Position numbers and translations under genes: made by a program. A model generated the notes under the pieces. It was given only the letters and a program-made list of their open reading frames with translations. It ran no database searches and was not told the origin of the DNA. DNA of 31,419 nt from Albugo candida (taxonomy: Eukaryota > Oomycota > Peronosporomycetes > Albuginales > Albuginaceae), in NCBI GenBank assembly GCA_905220665.1, contig CAJNAR010000077.1, positions 1-31,419 of the forward strand, written 5' to 3'. Every line of letters starts with the position of its first letter. Position 1 is the first letter of the stretch. Shown here in pieces: positions 1 through 10,438 of this stretch.

Positions 1-793
1 GCGATTGAGTTGGATTTGCAAAAGTTACTTTTTGGGCCAGATGATCTCCCGCATGTCGTGGACGAAAATACTCAGAGGTTTTGTATACCATATTGAATAG
101 CTCTTCGGACATGCAGATGTAATCAAGTCGATTCTTGCGCGGTAATGGTCCTGTAAATACTTTTTCACATGGATGCTGGATTCGCCAAGCGTCTACCACA
201 CCCAACTGTGAAAGCCATTCCAAACACGCTAATCGACTTGGTTCGTGTCGAATTGTTCCACTCGAAGCATCGATAGCTGGATCGAGTGGTGTGTTGAAAT
301 CACCAAACGATATGTGTTGCGGTCGATTCGAAAGTGTTGGAAAGCAATAAATCATAAAAACCCACTCGTTCCTCGGCCATGACCGGTGCATATACATTGT
401 GAATATACACCGGTGCATCGTGAATGAGAAGACGCAGAACCAAATAGCGATTTCGAATGCTTCGATCGGTGAGTTCTTCAGCTGTTGTATAACCGGGAAA
501 GTCCGAACGAAGGATTGTCATGACGCCGCCACTGCGGTTTTGTGTCGGATGGAGAAAAGCACTGTTGTGATCATTGACAAACATTTTGTGCTGCATTTTG
601 AGGATAATAAAAACTGAAATGAGTCCAGTTGGTTGTGATCGTGAAACTTGGTTTCTTGAACACAACAAATGGAGTGTTGTGATAAGATGTGGTCGATAAA
701 AAGATGACCATTTTTATGAATTCCATTAACATTCACCGTGAGTGCTGAGACATTGTTCCACGTTGAAATAATCGAGGAGCCCTTAGTATTCAA
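1..793 (-). pseudogene. LINE A ORF2, endonuclease N-terminal part (broken, truncated by the window)
   Basis: This would nick target DNA for target-primed reverse transcription. EN motifs are visible across several frames. LTVNVNGI and CCVQETKF lie in the frame open over 518-793. The strand containing IHNVYAP is in the frame over 300-668. GDFNTPLDP and the RKNRLDYI/GDH region follow in a third frame to the window edge. Against copies D and E there is a 1-nt loss in the T run near 596-599 (also present in C) and a 2-nt loss near 307. There is no in-frame AUG at the start, as in every copy. RT would lie beyond position 1. This copy cannot encode a functional protein as read. Confidence 0.85.
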
Positions 794-3256
794 GCTGAAG
801 TGGACCAGAAATCAACCGCGTTTCACCATCTTGTTGTGAAAGGTGAAGTGTTGTGTGCTCCTCTGGAAAAAAGCTGAGATTGACGGAAAGCTCAGCGATG
901 TCACCATGAAGAAGTCCACGCCATCTACCTCCAAACCATTGAGACCAACACTTTATGCCAACGTCGGAGCGGAAGAAGGATATGATCACATTGGTTGGAA
1001 GTAAACGACAATGATGACCCGGAATCCAGATCACTGGTCCATCGGTGAGATATTGGATCCAGTGGTCGTTGGTGTAGAATGTCGGAGCAGTACACATGAA
1101 TAAAAGTTCCAACAACGCGAGAGCTTTCGTTGCTCGAGTCAAACCGATAACGATGTCCGGCACTGACGTCCACCACGACATTACTTTCTCGAACAGAACA
1201 GATCGCTTGGAGGAACTTTTCCACCAACGTGGCGACTCCATCGCGTCGCAAACGTAACATCTTCGCCGAGATTGTGAGCTGCAAAAACGCGATTTATCAT
1301 AAGTAGATGAGCCACTTCATCCAAAGCTTTATCATTCGACTCCATACATGCAAGTAGCACACCATTCATCGTGATCGGATGATCAAGTGCCGCTCGGATG
1401 ATTTAGTCCGGATTTGTGAAGAACTGGATTAGCTTCCGCACATGAGGGATGCAAGAATCCGCTTGAACCAGCTTGTCCGGTCGGAGTGAGTGAAGGGCAT
1501 TTTTCGAATCGATTTCCATCAGCTCCCCTATTTCACCAACTCGGGTTGGTCGTTCCGATTTCTCGATTGTTGTATGACGTTTTTGATAAAAGTGTGCCGC
1601 CTCTTTCGAGGTGGCCACCTCTTTTGGCATCCGTGCTTTCACGGGGATGATTTGACGCGATTGCCATTCTCTGGATTGGCAACCGCTGTTACTTCTTCGA
1701 TCTCCACCTCCATAGTTGCGAGCACGGAAAAATAGTTACTCGTCGCTAGTTTTGGAAGCGCAAGAGGTGGTGCTTTGGAGACCATTTGGTCGAACGGCTC
1801 CACCCGATTACGTTTTCCACTCGTCCAAGCCAACTTCATGGATACATCCCCATCCCGCTCTACCCGTGGTTGGGAGTATGACTGACTGGTCAGTTGGAGG
1901 ATGGGAGGTGTGTGTTGCAATAAAGCTGGTGCTCCTGGTGGTGTGATAGTGGGGGGAGTGTTGAGCTCCAACGAGATTTGATCGGATAGCTTCCGGTCAG
2001 GTTTCCTCGCTTTCAATTCTTGACTGAGAACTGGCTTCACTACTTTTTGTGGTGCCACCACGAGCTCCGTTGGCGCGTTTGTTTGTTTTGGTTGCTGTTG
2101 TGGTTTTTGTTGCGGTTGATTTTGAATGTGGTTTTTCTTTTTCTTTTGCTTGTTCGATTGTTGTTGCCGTGCTCCCGTGGTTGATATAGCGCACAAATCC
2201 AAGCAATAAGGACCACGTTGACCAAAACGTGGTCGTTCCGTTGGAATAGGAGCATTCTTACCCCGTACTGGGTAGAGCTGTTTGTCGTAAGCGATTTGTT
2301 CAATCACTTTACCAACTCGAACCAGTTGTTGGGGGCACGTCAAACTACCGAAGTAAACTCGCCAAGTCGACATCACCACTGCCTTTGTGGGAATCGTCTA
2401 GCGGAAGGTGTCATACACCACTGACATCCTAGTTGGTGAAGAGCACGGAGAATGTTGTTCCGTTCTTCCTCCAAGCCTACGCCGAAAACATCGAGGTAGT
2501 ACTTTGTTCAAGAGTATCAAACTCTCGAAAAAAATACTTTTCCCCAAGGATAGTCACCGGCTGACACTCCAACTGTTGGCAGGCATCCGCCGTGGTGACC
2601 ATCACTCTGATGTTTCCCCCAGGTATTTTGGATACCTGAGCAATTGACCGGCTCTCCAATAGACTTTCAAAGACCGGATTGCCGTGGTCTCGCATCAGAG
2701 AGGATAAAATTTTCCCATTTGGAGTACGGGTCAAGGACTGGCCCGTCTCCAAGACCATCGGGAAGGCTGCTTTCTGGATTTGGAAAGGTCTTGCTGCTTC
2801 CAATTTAGCAGACAAAACCGACCAATCCGGGTGCTCCCCATCAGCATATAGCTGCAGGATAGCCTCGATATCCGAGGCTTTCGGCTTTGCGAGCTCCACG
2901 CGAAATTTCGCCCGAGCTCTAGCCTGGTCCTTACGCAAGGACTCCTGTGACTTGATAAGGTCAGCAAGCGTGGGACTTTTAGTGTCGTCCACACTTGCAG
3001 TTGCCTTTGGGTCACCCTGTGACGAGGCAACGACAGTACCGCATGTACTACCGGTACCACATCCGACACCTGTAGTACCGGTATTGACCAGTACCGTCAC
3101 ACTGGGGGTGAGGGTACTTTCCACGTCATCACATAGGGGTGATGACTCATCAACAATCATGCAATCACCCAAAGCTGGGTGACTCATGAGGGTTGCCACG
3201 TCACTACAAGTGGACGCTAGCACCCTTGGTTGTGTCGATATGTCGACTTGAACCAT
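783..3256 (-). pseudogene. LINE A ORF1 (decayed RNA-binding protein gene)
   Basis: The start ATG at 3256 begins the same MVQVDIST sequence as in C and D. The N-terminal 245 or so residues are open. Then come a 1-nt loss near 2509, another near 2418, a nonsense codon at 2398-2400 (GAG to TAG compared with E), a 1-nt loss near 1650, a nonsense codon at 1403-1405 (AAA to TAA), and a 1-nt loss near 1210. The C terminus ends at 783 with the same UAA context as other copies. The order is Gly/Thr-rich N-terminus, charged helix, RRM-like domain, Q/K/T-rich linker and conserved C-terminal domain. ORF1 proteins of LINEs bind element RNA; here that role is inferred from position and the RRM-like fold. 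Clearly non-functional. Confidence 0.88.
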
Positions 3257-3349
3257 TGTTTTCGAGAGGAAAGAGGTGAAAAAAGTTGTTTTTTCGAGTT
3301 GTTTTTACTAAATTGGATGGTTACTTAGTAGCCGGCAAATTGAGAAGTG
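3257..3349 (-). other. LINE A 5' UTR and 5' terminus
   Basis: This is 93 nt between the element boundary and the ORF1 ATG. It is nearly identical to the same stretches in C (17527-17619) and D (24949-25041). Read on the minus strand it begins CACTTCTCAATTTGCCGG. It presumably holds the promoter and leader, but I recognise no specific promoter motif. Confidence 0.8.
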
Positions 3350-3410
3350 GCCCTTTTAGCTCAGTTAAGGGTGTTCGCCCGTAGTACTTTTATTTAGACA
3401 CCTTTCTGTT
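3350..3410 (-). repeat. LINE-like 3' tail of SINE 1
   Basis: The plus-strand sequence GCCCTTTTAGCTCAGTTAAG continues through a TAGTACTTTTATTTAGAC stretch. It aligns with the LINE end, GCCCTTATAGCTCAGTTG then ATTACTAGAATTAGAC. On the minus strand it can fold as CCCUU/AAGGG closing the terminal loop. It is the likely RT recognition end. Confidence 0.72.
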
Positions 3411-3599
3411 ACTACAGTTTGGTGGTTATCTACTCTATTCTAATCACTAGTATGTAACGCTCTGAAGAGCCCGGTCCAACTCCTGTACAGTTTTTTTCTG
3501 GTGTAGTTGCCAGCGGTCTTGACACGTCCATATCTTCATTGAGTAGGTTGATATTTACGTGGAGGAATCTTTGCCTCCGCCGAGGGGCCCCATCGCAGC

Positions 3600-3682
3600 C
3601 CTTTTGCCACCGCCGGGATTCGAACCGGGGTACACACGGTCGGAACACATGTGTACTAACCGCTAGGCCCCCCGACGGGGTG
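3600..3682 (-). other. tRNA-like head with Pol III A and B boxes (SINE 1)
   Basis: On the minus strand GGGCCTAGCGG (plus 3660-3670) matches the A-box pattern and GGTTCGAATCC (plus 3616-3626) is a perfect B box. The spacing between them is as in tRNA genes. A clean cloverleaf is not obtained: the acceptor ends do not pair and the D and T stems have mismatches. I therefore call this a tRNA-derived internal promoter and not a working tRNA. A 17-nt anticodon-arm fold would place UCC in the loop here and UCU in SINE 2, so no amino-acid identity should be assigned. Confidence 0.75.
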
Positions 3683-3859
3683 GCCCTTGTAGCTCAGTTG
3701 AAGTTGTCTATATTTCTAGAATTAGACGTAAATAACTTCTCTAAATGCCTAAACTACAATAAATAACATATAATACATGCAGATGTGGCTTGAAAAGTCA
3801 CAAATAGTGAACTTGGTGCGGTTGAAGACAGTTGAGTAGACTAGCCATTCAGCTCAGAC
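3683..3859 (-). other. LINE B 3' UTR and conserved terminus
   Basis: This is 177 nt after the ORF2 stop, shorter than in C, D and E (about 300). The last 100 nt resemble the other copies, with GCCCTTGTAGCTCAGTTG at the very end in plus-strand view. The GUCUA/UAGAC stem-loop is preserved. The remainder is unlike the other subfamily, and no poly(A) tract is present. Confidence 0.8.
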
Positions 3860-6800
3860 TTATGAGCGCTGACGCCTTCGTATCTTGAGAAGATCTGATC
3901 TCCCGGAGAAATATCTTTTTGCTGAACCTGATTGCAATAAACCGAGCAAAACCGTCTGAAGCTGATCAAGCTGTGCGATATCATAGCACTGACGTTGATA
4001 AAACCGAATATGGGCGCTGAATGTGCTGTAGATCACCGAAACAGCTGGTTCTGTTGGTGTTGTAGATACTTGGTCGAAAAGTCGTCTATTCCGATCCGTC
4101 CAGATGAAGTGGATCGAAATGGCAACCAGTGCAAACCAAAGATCTTCCAACACCATCCTGAATGGCTTCCACCTGTCTCGAAGGAGAGGAAGTCGTAGGC
4201 ACGCAATGTGAGTCCACTTAGGTCGACCTGAAAAGAAAGCTGTCCAAGAAGGAAATAGCTCCTCCCAAATAGGGAATGTCCTACTACAGTCGAAAAACAG
4301 ATGCTGGTAACTTTCCACCTCACCACAATGCTCCTGTGTGCACAGGATGATTTCCGGATGAGCTTGCTTCAGAAACCAGAACCGGGATCGCACTGGTAAA
4401 ATTGAATATGTAAGTCGGAGCTGAATGTCCGAGTATACTGGTAATAAACGTCCTCGAAGACGTTTGAAACCCGTTGAGAAATCCTTCACCCAAGTCGAAG
4501 CACTTGGCCGGTCTCTCTCTGATATGTGCAGCAGCAGTGGGTGAGGCTTATCCGGTGGTTCTGCTTTCCCAACAACTCGAAAGAGTTGATTCCGAGGAAT
4601 AGTCGGAAAGAAAACCTTCGTATTCGAAATTTGAATGCCAAACTGAACCGGATACGCCTTTGCAATGGAACGCTCTGGACACAGCAAAAAGCCCTCCGGT
4701 TGAATTCGACGTAAGATTTGAGTAGCTTCGACGTACAAGCGTCGTAGAAGCTTTGTCTGGGCTACTTTCGCTGAATTTCCAACTCTGTGCGTACTAAAAC
4801 GCAAGACAAAATCGGAAGACGAATCGAACCAAGTTGATCTTCCACCGAACAAATCACGTAGAGAACGGATACGGAACGCTTGAGCGAACTGCATCCTAAA
4901 AGTACGCGCAGGTTCCGGGACCATTCCCATGCATCGACGATGAGAAACCGCACTAGTAGAGCGTTGCCGTTGCTCAAACTGAAGATGAGAATCCACCTGC
5001 AGCCAGACAGGAGCATTTAACATAACGATGTACTGCTCCTGTGAAGACAAGTTCTGAGGTGTGAGTTCCCACTTACTCTGACTCCACCAAACGCACGTCT
5101 GCTTCCACCACGATGACGCTACATTCCAACGAACCATGGTAGCATGCCGACGTGGTGATATCGTTAAGATATCAAGTGGCTTGAACGGTCCAAAGTTGGG
5201 TAAGATTTTCTTCACTATTTCCATACCAGTCAATGTCCAGTTGCTTGAAATAGGTGTACTGGAATGTAGTGCAAATTGTTGTAGAAATTGGAGTCGTTGT
5301 TTCATTAATTGCTTCTCGATCATCGGAACCTGTAAACCACCTTGTGAATAAGGCAGATATAGAAGTCCCGATCGAATGAGCTGCACATGTGTTGAATCCC
5401 GCTCATACTTTCGACTCAACACAAATCGGTTTAACATCGATTGCCATCGTCGCAGTAAATGTTTCGGGATATTAAAATGTGTCGTAAAATGCCATAATCG
5501 TGACAAAACCATGGTCTGTGCCACCAATAAACGTCCACGCACCGTTCTTGCTCGACGAAACCACTGACGAAAACCACCATAGAAACGATCTTCTAGGAAT
5601 TCAATCATCAAATCACTCACTGGTGATTGACTGAAAGGAATTCCCAAATACTTGACCGACTCGCACCGTGATAGAACTTTCACTAAAGCGAACGGCTGAC
5701 AGACTTGATGACGGTTGAGAGGAAGTAAAGTCGACTTTGAAAGATTTAACTTTGCTCCTGAACCATCACAATAATGTTGAACGACATCAAGCTGAGCCTC
5801 CACCCCACCGAGCGAAGACGATAACAAAGTCGAGTCGTCCGCAAAGAATAAACTGGTTGATGTATCCATTGGAGTGATACAAATACCAGGTCCTTCATGT
5901 CTCCGCAACAAATTTCCCAACTGCTCAATAGTCATAAGAAAGAGCAATGCGGAGAGTGGATCACCTTGTTTGACTCCGCGAGAAGGAGTGATCTTTGGTG
6001 AAAGAGTTCCATTCAGCAACAGCGAAACATTCGTGTTGGTATATAGAAGCTTTGTCCACTTGATAAACGAATTCCCGCAGTTCATTTTCGAAAGCACAGC
6101 AAACATGTACGACCAATCCACTCGATCGTACGCTTTCTCAAAATCGAGAAAGGTTGCATATGCTTCCTCGCCACGATGAGTGATCAAATCTTGTAGATCA
6201 CTCATGTATCGAATGTGGTGGTGGATGAATCTGCCTCTCAGAAATGCTTTTTGGTCTTCGTGAATCAATTTCGGAAGCATTTTCTGGAGTCGATAGGCAA
6301 GTACCTTTGACAGCACTTTCACATCCACGCATATTAATGCTATAGGACGATAGTTGCCAGGATCTGCTCGAGATCCTTTTTTGTAAAGCAACGTGATTGC
6401 CGAACTACGCTGAGAGCGCAGCAGAGAGCCTTGACGAAGTTGATCGTCAAAGACAATTTGCAAACATTCACCAAAGACACTCGGAGCAAGTTGGTAGAAT
6501 GCTGCCGGCAATCCATCCATTCCAGGTGATGAGTGTCCGCGCATACTTTTGATGGCTCCTTCCATTTCCGATTTAGTTAATGGAGCAGAGAGAAACGACT
6601 CATCAGAGCTGTTTAATGTTTTGGTAATTGAGTCGAGAAGCGTTTTTTGTTTTTGAATGCAAGGACGGAGTGGGACTCCAGCTGAGCTTTCCTTATCACC
6701 CATAATTTCACCCCAATGATCGGTGAACCGAAGGGTGATTTCAAGTGGATTCGTTGATACTTTGCCATTCGGAAGGAGGACTTGTTCCAATGGCACCCGA

Positions 6801-7591
6801 TGACAAGTTGAATCCAGCGGACGAAAGAAGTATCTCGATGATTTCTCCACATTTCGCATCTGGTGGTCGAACGCGGAGTCTTGATTGTACTTCGACGAGC
6901 TCTTCACTCGTTCATGATAAAAATGAAGAGCGTCCTTGTAAAGTTTCTTTTCTTTGCTCTGATCTGATATTCGATAGGCGGATGCAGCATGTTCCAACTC
7001 CGATTGCGCTCGAACGATCTCATCTTCCTCTTGACGTCGAATCATTTTTTGAATTTGCTGGAGTAAACGCTTCATATACTTCTTCCAACGCTCCCAATCC
7101 TTTCCGGGACTGGAAGAAGCACGAAGCTTTTCCAAAATGCGTTCCGCGTCGACTTTGATCGCCTCGATGATTACTGGGTACTCGAATAATGAGAGAGGAC
7201 ATTTCCAGTAACCTCGGCCCTGAAGTTGGCTCGGATTTGCAAACTTGAGTACATGTGCCAAATGATCCCCCGTGTGAGGAAGGGTGGCATAATTTGAATC
7301 CTTATAAATTGTACGGAAGAGATGGTCCGACAAAAGGATGTAATCCAGTCGATTACGTCGTGGCTGAGGGCCAGTAAACATACGCTCTTCGGGATGCTGG
7401 TGACGCCAAGCATCGAGAACACCCAAATTTGAAAGCCATTCCAAACACGAGAGGCGACTTGGTTCATGGCGATATGCACCACTAGAACAATCCAGACTTG
7501 GACAGAGAGTTGTGTTGAGATCTCCACAAACGATATGTGATGCGTTTGCTTCGAATGATCCAATTGGAAGCCGATCGAAAAAAGGTTTTCG
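3860..7591 (-). CDS. LINE B ORF2, open part: end of endonuclease, reverse transcriptase, CCHC domain
   Basis: This would copy element RNA into DNA at a nicked target. It is a continuous frame of about 1240 codons downstream of the nonsense codon at 7592-7594; the longest ORF with a start-type codon runs from 7444. From 7444 (residue 1), the end of EN (NRLDYILLS, GDHLA) is at about 30-63. RT follows: SSPGMDGLPAAFYQL about 305-319, motif A FLDFEKAYDRV about 432-442, GVKQGDPLSALLF about 500-512, FADD 534-537 (5834-5845). The C-terminal cysteine motif is CX4CX7HX4C (CTQEHC...H...C), close to the L1 ORF2 pattern, then TDRNRRLFDQ and a basic tail. No RNase H is seen. It is remarkable that the divergent copy keeps the longest uninterrupted RT frame in the window. 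Confidence 0.92.
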   Translation of the reverse strand, partial: RKPFFDRLPIGSFEANASHIVCGDLNTTLCPSLDCSSGAYRHEPSRLSCLEWLSNLGVLDAWRHQHPEERMFTGPQPRRNRLDYILLSDHLFRTIYKDSNYATLPHTGDHLAHVLKFANPSQLQGRGYWKCPLSLFEYPVIIEAIKVDAERILEKLRASSSPGKDWERWKKYMKRLLQQIQKMIRRQEEDEIVRAQSELEHAASAYRISDQSKEKKLYKDALHFYHERVKSSSKYNQDSAFDHQMRNVEKSSRYFFRPLDSTCHRVPLEQVLLPNGKVSTNPLEITLRFTDHWGEIMGDKESSAGVPLRPCIQKQKTLLDSITKTLNSSDESFLSAPLTKSEMEGAIKSMRGHSSPGMDGLPAAFYQLAPSVFGECLQIVFDDQLRQGSLLRSQRSSAITLLYKKGSRADPGNYRPIALICVDVKVLSKVLAYRLQKMLPKLIHEDQKAFLRGRFIHHHIRYMSDLQDLITHRGEEAYATFLDFEKAYDRVDWSYMFAVLSKMNCGNSFIKWTKLLYTNTNVSLLLNGTLSPKITPSRGVKQGDPLSALLFLMTIEQLGNLLRRHEGPGICITPMDTSTSLFFADDSTLLSSSLGGVEAQLDVVQHYCDGSGAKLNLSKSTLLPLNRHQVCQPFALVKVLSRCESVKYLGIPFSQSPVSDLMIEFLEDRFYGGFRQWFRRARTVRGRLLVAQTMVLSRLWHFTTHFNIPKHLLRRWQSMLNRFVLSRKYERDSTHVQLIRSGLLYLPYSQGGLQVPMIEKQLMKQRLQFLQQFALHSSTPISSNWTLTGMEIVKKILPNFGPFKPLDILTISPRRHATMVRWNVASSWWKQTCVWWSQSKWELTPQNLSSQEQYIVMLNAPVWLQVDSHLQFEQRQRSTSAVSHRRCMGMVPEPARTFRMQFAQAFRIRSLRDLFGGRSTWFDSSSDFVLRFSTHRVGNSAKVAQTKLLRRLYVEATQILRRIQPEGFLLCPERSIAKAYPVQFGIQISNTKVFFPTIPRNQLFRVVGKAEPPDKPHPLLLHISERDRPSASTWVKDFSTGFKRLRGRLLPVYSDIQLRLTYSILPVRSRFWFLKQAHPEIILCTQEHCGEVESYQHLFFDCSRTFPIWEELFPSWTAFFSGRPKWTHIACLRLPLLRDRWKPFRMVLEDLWFALVAISIHFIWTDRNRRLFDQVSTTPTEPAVSVIYSTFSAHIRFYQRQCYDIAQLDQLQTVLLGLLQSGSAKRYFSGRSDLLKIRRRQRS

Positions 7592-8037
7592 TTACGTTGA
7601 ATCCACCGGAGCATAAACGTTGTGGACGTATACTGGTGCTCCATGAACCACCAAACGAACCACCAGATACCGATCTTGAACTGTGACATTGTGCACGGCT
7701 TCAGCAGTTTGAAATCCAGGAAAATCGTTCCGGATAATGGTCATAACACCGTTTACTCGTTCCCGAGAGGGGTGAGAGTGAAGACTATTCGTATCACTGA
7801 TAAAGGATTTACTTTGAATGTTGATGTCAGGTGAAAACGAAATGTCTCCAGGTGCTGGCGATCACGAAAACGAGTATCTTGGACGCAACAGAGTGCATAT
7901 TTTGAAAATGTATGCTGAATGGCAAGGTGACCATTCTTTTTGATTCCATTTGTGTTGACGGAAAGAATGGTCTTATTTGTCCACGAAGTGGCCGTTGAGC
8001 TTCCCTTAGTATTGAACTGAAAGGGATCCAATGACAA
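7592..8037 (-). pseudogene. LINE B ORF2, endonuclease N-terminal part (broken)
   Basis: EN motifs LSVNTNGI and CCVQDTRF (E replaced by D compared with QET in the other copies) are in the frame open from 8037 to about 7830. The frame then shifts by -1 at about 7818-7828, and VNGVMTIIRNDF and VHNVYAPV follow. An in-frame TAA at 7592-7594 interrupts just after APVDST, where other copies have GAA. Downstream, HIVCGDLN continues in the same frame into the long RT-bearing part. No AUG starts this ORF; it overlaps the ORF1 end in the +1 frame. Confidence 0.85.
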
Positions 8038-10438
8038 GTTTGTGAATACCGTCTTCCTCCTTCAGCTGTAGTATGGAAGCTTCGTCGGTAAGAAAACGGT
8101 TTGATGACTGAAGCTGCACCAAGTCGTCGAAAATGGGACTTTCCCACTTTGAGTCAAACCACTCGCTGAGGCAAAGTGTACCCAACGGCGAACGCAAAAT
8201 GTGCAACAACACATTCGTGTGAAGCAGACGACAGTGATGAGCTGGAATCCATACCACTGGATGACCAGTAACGTACTGGATCCAGTGGCACTGTGATATA
8301 TGGTTGGTGCCGTGCACATCAACATCAGCTCAAAGAACGCGAGCGAGTTTGTTGCTCGTGTCAATTCCTCCACTGCAGCTGACGCATTCCACCAGTTGTC
8401 CACCGCTGCGAGCATAGCTTTCCGAACAGCCGAAACGGAACCACCGACTTTCTTCGACCATTTCTTGCTAAACGTGGTATCCGAATTCGGTTTGGAAGCT
8501 GACAATACACGATTTATTGTGTGTATTCGCACCACTTGATCCAAGCATGGGTCATTGGACCTCATGCAACGATTGAGCACCCCATGTAGTTCAATCGGAT
8601 AATCTAATGCAAATTGGAGAATACTGTCTCCGTTGGATGTGAAACCAACATGTTTACTTGCTTTCGCAACGTAAACATCCTCTTTCAACAAAGTATCCGG
8701 TCGAGGAGGAGACTGAGCTGTTTTCACATCTTGAATTAAGAAATCCACTACTTCTGCCACACGAGTCGGACGATCGTCCTTTTCAATTCGGGTGTGGTTT
8801 TTTTTGATGAAGTGAGCCGCTTCTTTAGAATTGGCCAAATCGTTTTTCACCACAAGTTTGGATGGTACAACCTGGTACCTTTTCCCAAAGTCGTCCTTCG
8901 TACTTACGTCAATTTTTACAAAGTCGACGTCGACGGAGCCGAGCACATTGAAATAATTGCTCGTAGCCAAACCTTCCAATGATTTGGGAGGGGCATTGCT
9001 CAATAAGCTTTGAAAGCGATCAATAGATCGATTACGCTTGTTGCGATTTCGAACTGGAGTCCACATGTCTCCGGCGGACTTCGACTCGTCTTGCTGGGTA
9101 ATATTTGCTCCATTTTCCTCGACAGCCTGAACAGCTGAGGGAATTTTCTCCTGAGTCGGAACAGAGTTTTGAAATACTGGAATTGTCGCATCGTCAGCGG
9201 TGGTACCAGGGGTGTCTTGAAGATTAGATTGCTTGTTTTCAAGACATTGTTTAGACACCTCCGGTAGTTTGCTGGTGTTTTTTTCCTGCTTTGGTGTCGT
9301 TTTCGACTTCATGGGCTGGCTTTTGACTGATGAAGCGGTTTGTTTCGTCGGTTTTTGATTCGGTTGAGGAGTTTTCACCGGCAGCAGTAAGCAGTGTGGA
9401 CTGCGCTGACCCATCCTCAACCGATCAACCGGGAGGGGAGAAGCTTTCCCTCGAGCCAAATAGTATCTCCTCTCGATACATATTTGCTCACAAACTTTTC
9501 CGCCAACCATTAGCTGTTCAGGACAGCTTGTGTCGCGGAAATAAACTCTCCAAGTCGACATAGCAAGTCGTCTGGAAGCCACTGCTTCACGAAAATTCTC
9601 ATACAGAACATCGCACCCAAGACGATGCAAAGCCGACGCAATGTTGAGTGTGGACATTTCCGGTCCAATTCCGAAAATATCCAAGAAAAATCTCGAACCA
9701 AGAAGATCGAATTCACGGAATGAGTATTTGTTCCCAAGAATCGTAACAGTTTCGTGGGCCAATTTATGGCAAACTTCCTCTTCGGTAACGAGGAGTCTCA
9801 AATTACCACCTGGCAATTTAGCCAATTGGCCAATTTTCCCTGCTTCGAAAAGCTCGTCGACAATCACATTACCGTGATCTCGAACGAAGGATTGCAAAAT
9901 ATGCGCTGGTGGGATTCGAACCAGCGCCTGACCAGTTTCCAGCACTACCGAGAATTTTGCACTGGGTAGAGCGAAGGGTTTTGCTGCAGTCAAGTGTGCA
10001 GACAAAATCTCCCAACTTGGGCGGCCATTTTCGAAATGCTTTTCAATAGCGCGAAGATCCGCAGCTAATGGCTTAGGCATTTCAACCTTCCATGTTGCTT
10101 TTTTAGCCGCTTTATCCTTGCGGATTTCCTCGTTGCGCTTCAGGATATCCGCCAAGGTAGCGCGGTTTTCTTGTTTAACCGGTTTTTTTTACCGATACAG
10201 GAGGTAATGACGCGGTCGCGTCATCGATGTCCATAGGGATCGATGGAATCTCCTTGGGTAGAATACGAGCTGGCTCGACAGTCATGGTCACATCTGATTG
10301 GACCGTTTCAGATTCCGTGGATTCTGAGTGGCAGGTGGCCGCATCCAAAGAAACATTTTCCGTTGGAACTGGTGCACGAGTTGTGACATCGTCGGACGAC
10401 GTAACGATGGGTAAACGCGAAATGTCGATTGAAACCAT
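8006..10438 (-). pseudogene. LINE B ORF1 (RNA-binding protein, at least two frameshifts)
   Basis: The ATG at 10436-10438 begins MVSIDISRLP, matching the MVQVDIST start of the other copies. Frame 1 runs to about 10185, where a run of eight T on the plus strand marks an indel. The main frame (8062-10155 as read) then carries the charged helix, RRM-like domain (FFLDIFGIG, TWRVYFRDTSCPEQL), linker and most of the C-terminal domain. A second frameshift near 8290 moves the ending into the frame finishing at 8006 (PVVWIPAHHCRLL to the terminal VQY). Although its sequence is distant from C and D, the C-terminal block (NRV, VGG, LTRAT, ELMLM, TAPT) is retained. Confidence 0.87.

Larger units (their letters stand above)
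1..3349 (-). mobile_element. LINE copy A, 5' part (3' part lies beyond the window start)
   Basis: This is a non-LTR retrotransposon on the minus strand, with its 5' terminus at 3349 next to SINE 1. It carries the 5' UTR, a decayed ORF1 and the first part of ORF2 (endonuclease). It closely matches copies C, D and E. In ORF1 its sequence variants agree best with copy E. The 5' boundary is set by the conserved terminus shared with C and D, which ends immediately before the GCCCTT tail of the neighbouring SINE. Confidence 0.93.
3350..3682 (-). mobile_element. SINE 1: tRNA-like head, unique body, LINE-like tail
   Basis: This 333-bp non-coding unit lies between the 5' end of LINE A and the 3' end of LINE B. 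Read on the minus strand it starts with a tRNA-like region (A box and B box, about 3600-3682), continues with a roughly 190-bp body unrelated to anything else here, and ends in about 60 bp resembling the LINE 3' terminus. It is nearly identical to SINE 2, with only a handful of substitutions seen. No run of four A occurs on the plus strand inside it, so a minus-strand Pol III transcript would meet no internal T-run terminator. It has no coding capacity. The SINE label is from structure; mobilisation by the LINE is inferred. Confidence 0.82.

Noticed and set aside
2679..3182. Plus-strand ORF of 167 codons opposite ORF1, and similar ones in other copies
   Set aside because: It lies antisense to the conserved ORF1 N-terminus and recurs only because the LINE is repeated. 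The protein is low complexity with no domain.
3600..3682. Functional tRNA gene
   Set aside because: A and B boxes are present, but the acceptor stem does not pair, the D and T stems have mismatches, and the anticodon-like triplet differs between the two copies.
3350..3700. Classical target-site duplications flanking LINEs
   Set aside because: The repeated GCCCTT sequence at both ends of each element is explained by the shared 3' tail of neighbours, so true duplications cannot be told apart here.
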